A stretch of 64,000 bases of DNA. It comes from an uncultured bacterium. Its GTDB lineage: Bacteria; Armatimonadota; JACIXR01. Made by a program: the position numbers and the translations under genes. The stretch spans positions 1-64,000 of the forward strand of contig CALITO010000003.1 of NCBI GenBank assembly GCA_938041455.1, read 5' to 3'. The notes beneath the pieces were generated by a model. That model had not been told where the DNA came from. It saw only the letters and a program-made list of their open reading frames with translations, and made no database searches. Shown piece by piece: positions 60,398-64,000 of this stretch (position 1 is the stretch's first letter; each line of letters starts with the position of its first letter).

Positions 60398-61186
60398 ATG
60401 AAGCTCGGGGTAGTTGATACGAACTTTCGTGTGTCATTTGAGGAATCGTTGAAGCTTGCTAAGGAGATAGGGTTTCAAGGGGTGCAGATATGGGTTACGG
60501 GAGCTTTAGACCCTGCTAATTTAAAGCGGGGTGCTAATTGGCTAAGAAAGACTGTGGAGAGGTATGGTTTAGAGATAAGCGCACTTTGTGGAGATCTCGG
60601 CTATGGTTTCGCTTACGAGGAAGGTTTAGAGTGGCGCATTAAAAAGACGAAAGAATATCTTGCTTATTCAGTTGAATTGGGTGCTCCCATAGTCACTACT
60701 CATATAGGAGTAATTCCCGAGGATAGAAGCCACCCAGATTGGGACAAATTGAGGCGTTCGCTCGACGAAATCGGAGCTTATGGAGAAAGGGCAGGAGCTG
60801 TACTTGCTGCGGAGACGGGTCCCGAGGAACCAGAACTTATGAGAGAATTCTTACAAACTCTCGACACCTCCGCTATAAAGATAAACTATGACCCCGCTAA
60901 TTTGGTTATGATGGGATTTGACCCCATTAAGGGGATTTATGTCCTTGCTCCCTATATAGTGCATACTCATGCGAAAGACGGAGTTAGATATCCCAATGGA
61001 AGAATTGGGGAGGTTCCCCTGGGCGAGGGACAGGTGCCTTGGCAGGAGTATTTGAAAGCGTTGCGAGAGAATGGGTATAAGGGCTATCTAACAATAGAAC
61101 GTGAGGTAGGTGAGGAACCTATAAGAGATATAAAGGAAGCCAAGGAGTTCCTCACCAAGCTCTTGAAACAGAGTAAGGATTCTTAG
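60398..61186 (+). CDS. Sugar phosphate isomerase/epimerase (xylose isomerase-like TIM barrel)
   Basis: 262 residues: FEESLKLAKEIGFQGVQIWV, VTTHIGVIPEDRSHPDWDKL, VLAAETGPEEPELMREFLQT, INYDPANLVMMGFDP and HTHAKDGVRYPNG supply the metal-binding Glu, Asp, His and final Glu (LTIEREVGEEP) of the AP-endonuclease-2 superfamily. Typical substrates are keto-sugars or inositols. The ATG follows directly after the previous stop. It overlaps the convergent galT-like gene by four bases. Confidence 0.9.
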   Translation: MKLGVVDTNFRVSFEESLKLAKEIGFQGVQIWVTGALDPANLKRGANWLRKTVERYGLEISALCGDLGYGFAYEEGLEWRIKKTKEYLAYSVELGAPIVTTHIGVIPEDRSHPDWDKLRRSLDEIGAYGERAGAVLAAETGPEEPELMREFLQTLDTSAIKINYDPANLVMMGFDPIKGIYVLAPYIVHTHAKDGVRYPNGRIGEVPLGEGQVPWQEYLKALRENGYKGYLTIEREVGEEPIRDIKEAKEFLTKLLKQSKDS

Positions 61187-62196
61187 TCCTTCAAGTATTG
61201 GCGGAGGAAGCGCGCTGCGTCCTCGGGTAAAGTTGTGTTGATGTAGATTCCCGTCCCCAATTCAAAGCCGGCAGGTATCGTTGTGCGGGGGAGAACCTCT
61301 ATATGCCAGTGGTAATAGTCCTCACAAGAGTCTCTCAGCGGAGCGGAGTGGAAAAGCACATTGTAGTGGGGGTCATTCAGACCTCTATATAGTGCTCCAA
61401 ATAGCTCGTTTATAAGTTGGGCTAAATCTTTTGCCTCTCCTTCCCCTATGAGATCAAAAGAGGGCCTGTGGATTTTGGGGACTATCCATATCTCAAAGGG
61501 TACCCGAGAAGCGAAGGGAGTAAATGCTATAAAATGTTTGCTTTCAAGGACAGTTCTCTCTTTCGCTCTCAATTCACTTTTAACTACATCACAGTAAACG
61601 CAACGTAGTCTATCATCGTAATAGCGACGCGCTTCCTCTACCTCCGTTCTTATCTGTTCTGGCACGATAGGGGTGGCGATTATCTGGGAATGTGGGTGTA
61701 TAAGAGAGGTGCCTGCTCGTTCTCCATGGTTACGGAATATGCAGATATACTTCAGCCTTTCGTCTTCCCTGAGGGCACGATATCTCTGAAGAAAACAGGA
61801 GACCACCATTTCCATTTGTCCCAGTTCTATATTCCCCCAGGTTACATTATGAAGCGGCGATTCAATGACCACCTCGTGCTTCCCTCCCCCAGGCACTGAA
61901 ACAAAAGGATCTATACCTATCACTTCTATGTGAGTGATATGCGAGGAAAGGGCGGGAAACTTGTTGGGCACTACCCTAACTGTCCAGCCTCTTTGCCCCG
62001 ATATTAAGAAAACCTCTGGTGGAGTTTTATCCTCGTTGCCTGGGCAGAATGGGCATTCCCTGTCCCATTCAGGAAGTTCTACTTTTTCTTCCTTCTCTTC
62101 TAATTCTTTGGGACGCCTCGCCCTTTGGGGAGAAATTATCACCCACCGCTTAGTGCAAGGCTCTTGTCTTAATTCGGATATTTTCTCTTCCCTCAC
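61183..62196 (-). CDS. galT: Galactose-1-phosphate uridylyltransferase-like protein (second copy)
   Basis: 337 residues with the HIT-type active site HPHSQI and cysteine pairs CPFCPG and CVYCDVV, and the C-terminal YYHWHIEVLPRT sequence (galT-type). It is only distantly similar to the copy at 16.5 kb, which sits beside galK. GTG start overlapping the preceding stop (TAGTG). It could be a true GalT, or act on another sugar-1-phosphate such as N-acetylgalactosamine-1-phosphate or ADP-linked sugars; context beside a polysaccharide exporter suggests a glycan role. Confidence 0.85.
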   Translation of the reverse strand: MREEKISELRQEPCTKRWVIISPQRARRPKELEEKEEKVELPEWDRECPFCPGNEDKTPPEVFLISGQRGWTVRVVPNKFPALSSHITHIEVIGIDPFVSVPGGGKHEVVIESPLHNVTWGNIELGQMEMVVSCFLQRYRALREDERLKYICIFRNHGERAGTSLIHPHSQIIATPIVPEQIRTEVEEARRYYDDRLRCVYCDVVKSELRAKERTVLESKHFIAFTPFASRVPFEIWIVPKIHRPSFDLIGEGEAKDLAQLINELFGALYRGLNDPHYNVLFHSAPLRDSCEDYYHWHIEVLPRTTIPAGFELGTGIYINTTLPEDAARFLRQYLKD

Positions 62197-62837
62197 TAGA
62201 AGGCTTTCCTGAAGGAAATACCTACTCCCAGTTTATCAAAGTCAAAAACTGCCCCTGTTAAGGAAACCTGATTGTTTATCAGGATCCTCGCTCCGATATT
62301 GAAATCGCTTGTGTCATATTCACCCATTACTCGGAAGGAAGGACCCAGAACGAACTCTATACCAGCGAAAATTCCTTCCAAGCCGCCTCCACCTATCCCT
62401 ATGTGCCCTATGGTTTCAAAAACCCTGCGCTTCTTTACTTCAAACGGACCACCCAAAGTGCGGGAGGCAACCACATAGACCGTGGTCTGCATTTCCTTTG
62501 TTATATCAAATATGCCCACCGCCAGGGCAGCTTTGCCAGGGGTTTCGGGAAATATCTGATATTTCCCAGAAATGACCGTTTCCTTCTCCCCTTTATCGGG
62601 CACATATTTTACAACATTTACCTCTATGCTGCCGGGAAAGCCGTAACCGAAGCAGTATCTGTCAGGGAATACCGCGTCCAAATCCACACTGAAAACCCCA
62701 GCTGACCAGCTATCCGCGGACAACACATCGGCGGTTGGGATATAGAACAGCCCAGTGTATCCATTGAAAGAGGGGTGGCACCAGCCCGAAACAACAACAC
62801 CCAGCAACAAACCCAGCAAGGAAACCGCTCTTCTCAT
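62196..62837 (-). CDS. YjbH-like outer-membrane beta-barrel protein
   Basis: 213 residues with signal peptide (RRAVSLLGLLLGVVVSGWC) and alternating strands typical of a small barrel (FNGYTGLFYIPTADVLSADS, VFETIGHIGIGGGGLEGIFA, FRVMGEYDTSDFNIGARIL). The opening GYTGLFYIPTADVL is the signature of YjbH/exopolysaccharide-related barrels. It lies one gene away from a CpsB-type phosphatase and an SLBB exporter, so a role in polysaccharide secretion across the outer membrane is likely. Confidence 0.7.
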   Translation of the reverse strand: MRRAVSLLGLLLGVVVSGWCHPSFNGYTGLFYIPTADVLSADSWSAGVFSVDLDAVFPDRYCFGYGFPGSIEVNVVKYVPDKGEKETVISGKYQIFPETPGKAALAVGIFDITKEMQTTVYVVASRTLGGPFEVKKRRVFETIGHIGIGGGGLEGIFAGIEFVLGPSFRVMGEYDTSDFNIGARILINNQVSLTGAVFDFDKLGVGISFRKAF

Positions 62838-62869
62838 TTGTAACCTCCTTTTGTGAGTAATTTTGTTTT

Positions 62870-62898
62870 ATAATAATCAAAAATTAATAATGAATCAA
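62870..62898 (-). promoter_or_regulatory. Predicted promoter of yjbH-like and galT-like genes
   Basis: On the minus strand TTGATT (62898-62893), a 17-bp spacer and TATTAT (62875-62870) precede the ATG at 62837, with AAAAGGAGG between. Confidence 0.5.
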
Positions 62899-62923
62899 TA
62901 AAAAGAAATCCTCAGCTATCTGA

Positions 62924-63118
62924 CTACCAGTTATAAGAGATTATGGCGAAAATAATCGCTAATAAGGCTATACCTATTGAAATACCCCATAACACTCCTT
63001 TTTTCAGCATTGCTCGTAGGCTCTTTTTGCGAATTCTCCTCTTTTTCCTTCTCCTCCTCACCATGGGTCTCGATTCGGCGATCTCTGAAGGGAGATTGTT
63101 TTCAGGCTCCTGGTCCAA
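62924..63118 (-). CDS. Small basic single-helix membrane protein
   Basis: 64 residues from TTG 63118 (AGGAGG nine bases upstream). An acidic N-terminus, a very basic run (MVRRRRKKRRIRKKSLRAML) and a C-terminal membrane helix (GVLWGISIGIALLAIIFAII). No family recognised. Overlaps the end of the CpsB-type gene by 17 bp. Confidence 0.6.
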   Translation of the reverse strand: MDQEPENNLPSEIAESRPMVRRRRKKRRIRKKSLRAMLKKGVLWGISIGIALLAIIFAIISYNW

Positions 63119-63821
63119 CTTTCTGTGCCTCCTTTCTTATAAGGGGTAGGATATTTGTTCTTGTCATATTTTCGCTTATTTTTTCTCCCCATCGTTTTCT
63201 GAGCCGAGCGATGGCTTCCCTAAAGGCGGTAAAAGCCTCGGCTGTATGGGCATCGCTGGCGATGATGTCAGCTATCCCCCATTCTATAAGTTTTTCCGCC
63301 GCTTTTTCCACTTCCTTCCCCCATAAGCCTAAAAGGGAGCCCGCGTTGATTTGAAACAGAGCCCCCATATTCTTTAAATGTTCAAGTCTTCTTCTATCCA
63401 GGCTAAAAGGAAGATTGCGCTCGGGATGAGCGATAACCGGGGTGAGACGTTTGAGAACCATCTTGAAAACTACTTGTTCTAAGCCAAGCAGTTTTCCCAA
63501 AGGGGGAGTATCCAAGAGGACCATTTTCCCCGTCGTTACAAGTTTGTCTTCCTCAAGCAGATCGGAAGCTTCCATAAGAGGTACTTCTGCTCCTCCATAC
63601 ACCTTGATAATCTTGGGTAACTGCTCTATAGCGGATTGGATTTGTTCCTTTGAAAGCAGTTTTTCCTGCCACACAAGATGTGGAGTAGCAACTATTTCTC
63701 TTATCCCCGCTTTTAAGGCTTCTTTAAGCATAGCCTCCGCTTCCTCAAGAGAGGAAGGACCATCATCCAGGTTAGGCAATATATGGCAATGGATATCTAT
63801 TATGCCCTCTTTTGTGTTCAA
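63102..63821 (-). CDS. CpsB/CapC-type PHP-domain tyrosine phosphatase
   Basis: Regulates polysaccharide tyrosine kinases and capsule synthesis. I prefer the TTG at 63821, which overlaps the upstream stop (TTGA) and gives NTKEGIIDIHCHILPNLDDG, over the ORF's ATG at 63881 that lies inside the exporter gene. The manganese ligands are in IDIHCHILPNLDDGP, VATPHLV, VIAHPERN and ASDAHTAEAF. About 239 residues, normal for the family. Confidence 0.88.
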   Translation of the reverse strand: MNTKEGIIDIHCHILPNLDDGPSSLEEAEAMLKEALKAGIREIVATPHLVWQEKLLSKEQIQSAIEQLPKIIKVYGGAEVPLMEASDLLEEDKLVTTGKMVLLDTPPLGKLLGLEQVVFKMVLKRLTPVIAHPERNLPFSLDRRRLEHLKNMGALFQINAGSLLGLWGKEVEKAAEKLIEWGIADIIASDAHTAEAFTAFREAIARLRKRWGEKISENMTRTNILPLIRKEAQKVGPGA

Positions 63822-64000
63822 CGTCGCGTGATATAAGTTATGTAATAAAGGATGGAGAAAATTGGCAGATAGCGGGACCACTCTATTTGTTTCTTAGCGG
63901 GGACAGATAGGATGTCGTTATTTTTAATCTCTATATTCTGAGAGGGATCACCTCGGGAAGCCCTGCGAAGGTCAACGGTTATCTTTTCCATTTCTCCGTT
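63818..64000 (-). CDS. C-terminal end of an SLBB/Wza-type polysaccharide export protein, cut by window edge
   Basis: The frame is open from 64000 to TGA 63820-63818 and reads MEKITVDLRRASRGDPSQNI then EIKNNDILSVPAKKQIEWSR and YLPIFSILYYITYITRR. The VDLRRA...GDPSQNI.I..ND.L.VP pattern is the end of an SLBB/polysaccharide-export domain, followed by a C-terminal membrane helix as in Wza-like proteins. The rest of the gene lies beyond the window. With the phosphatase and YjbH-like barrel it marks an exopolysaccharide locus. Confidence 0.7.
   Translation of the reverse strand, partial: NGEMEKITVDLRRASRGDPSQNIEIKNNDILSVPAKKQIEWSRYLPIFSILYYITYITRR

Overview
The window reads as chromosomal DNA from an uncultivated diderm bacterium, probably a thermophile close to Armatimonadota. 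This is inference. The supporting signs are a DUF1559-type prepilin-like protein, spoVS, AGG/AGA- and ATA-rich, purine-loaded coding strands, many GTG/TTG starts behind strong AGGAGG sites, and outer-membrane polysaccharide genes (YjbH-like barrel, SLBB-type exporter tail). Genes are tightly packed with many ATGA, TAATG and TTGA overlaps. I see no insertion sequence, prophage or CRISPR array.

Layout. 1-2.3 kb: tail of a possible caspase-like protein and a secreted PepSY-like/copper-amine-oxidase-N-like protein. 2.3-12.6 kb: glmS, then a minus-strand block (MrfA-like helicase, tatC, iron alcohol dehydrogenase, Met/Gly/Pro-rich secreted protein, Ca-type P-type ATPase). 12.6-15.4 kb: tRNA-Lys and tRNA-Arg, an orphan PduU/EutS-like shell protein, a prepilin-like protein, a class II aldolase and a Pro-Gly-Arg-His tRNA cluster. 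15.4-22.6 kb: a coupled minus-strand run of M48 protease, guaB-like gene, AIR-synthase-like gene, mutL, a 31-codon gene, galT and galK. 22.7-30.4 kb: Gfo/Idh oxidoreductase, OPT-type transporter and a 1510-residue protein joining a degenerate M28 peptidase to an FtsX-like permease.

30.4-38.5 kb is the centrepiece: a bacterial microcompartment (BMC) operon behind a consensus promoter and a perfect 9-bp inverted repeat. In order it holds a class II (fuculose-phosphate-type) aldolase with a C-terminal encapsulation-like helix, two BMC-H proteins, a membrane-anchored coiled-coil protein built from 29-residue repeats, a third BMC-H, a flavoprotein-like protein with an N-terminal targeting-like helix, an EutN vertex protein, a CoA-acylating aldehyde dehydrogenase, a PduS-like Fe-S/flavin oxidoreductase, an AmrS-like radical SAM enzyme, a PduT-like BMC-T with a pore cysteine, and a winged-helix-like protein. 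The inferred route is sugar phosphate cleaved to an aldehyde, oxidised to acyl-CoA, with electrons leaving through PduS and PduT rather than by reduction to an alcohol. No phosphotransacylase or alcohol dehydrogenase is in the operon.

38.5-51.3 kb: lysE-type exporter, ymdB-like gene and dnaE (minus); a lone PTS EIIB domain, glycerate kinase, CCA-adding-type enzyme and PHP phosphoesterase (plus); a GNAT-GH38 fusion, a frameshifted gene, smpB and a SPOR protein (minus). 51.4-61.2 kb: spoVS, GT4 glycosyltransferase, GH20, DegT aminotransferase, ceramidase-like, ComEC, pyruvate-kinase-C-like and TIM-barrel epimerase genes (plus). 61.2-64 kb: a second galT, YjbH-like barrel, small membrane protein, CpsB-type PHP phosphatase and the end of an SLBB exporter (minus). 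The overall impression is a saccharolytic scavenger: glycosidases and galactose genes feed sugars inward, and the BMC deals with an aldehyde from deoxyhexose-type sugars.
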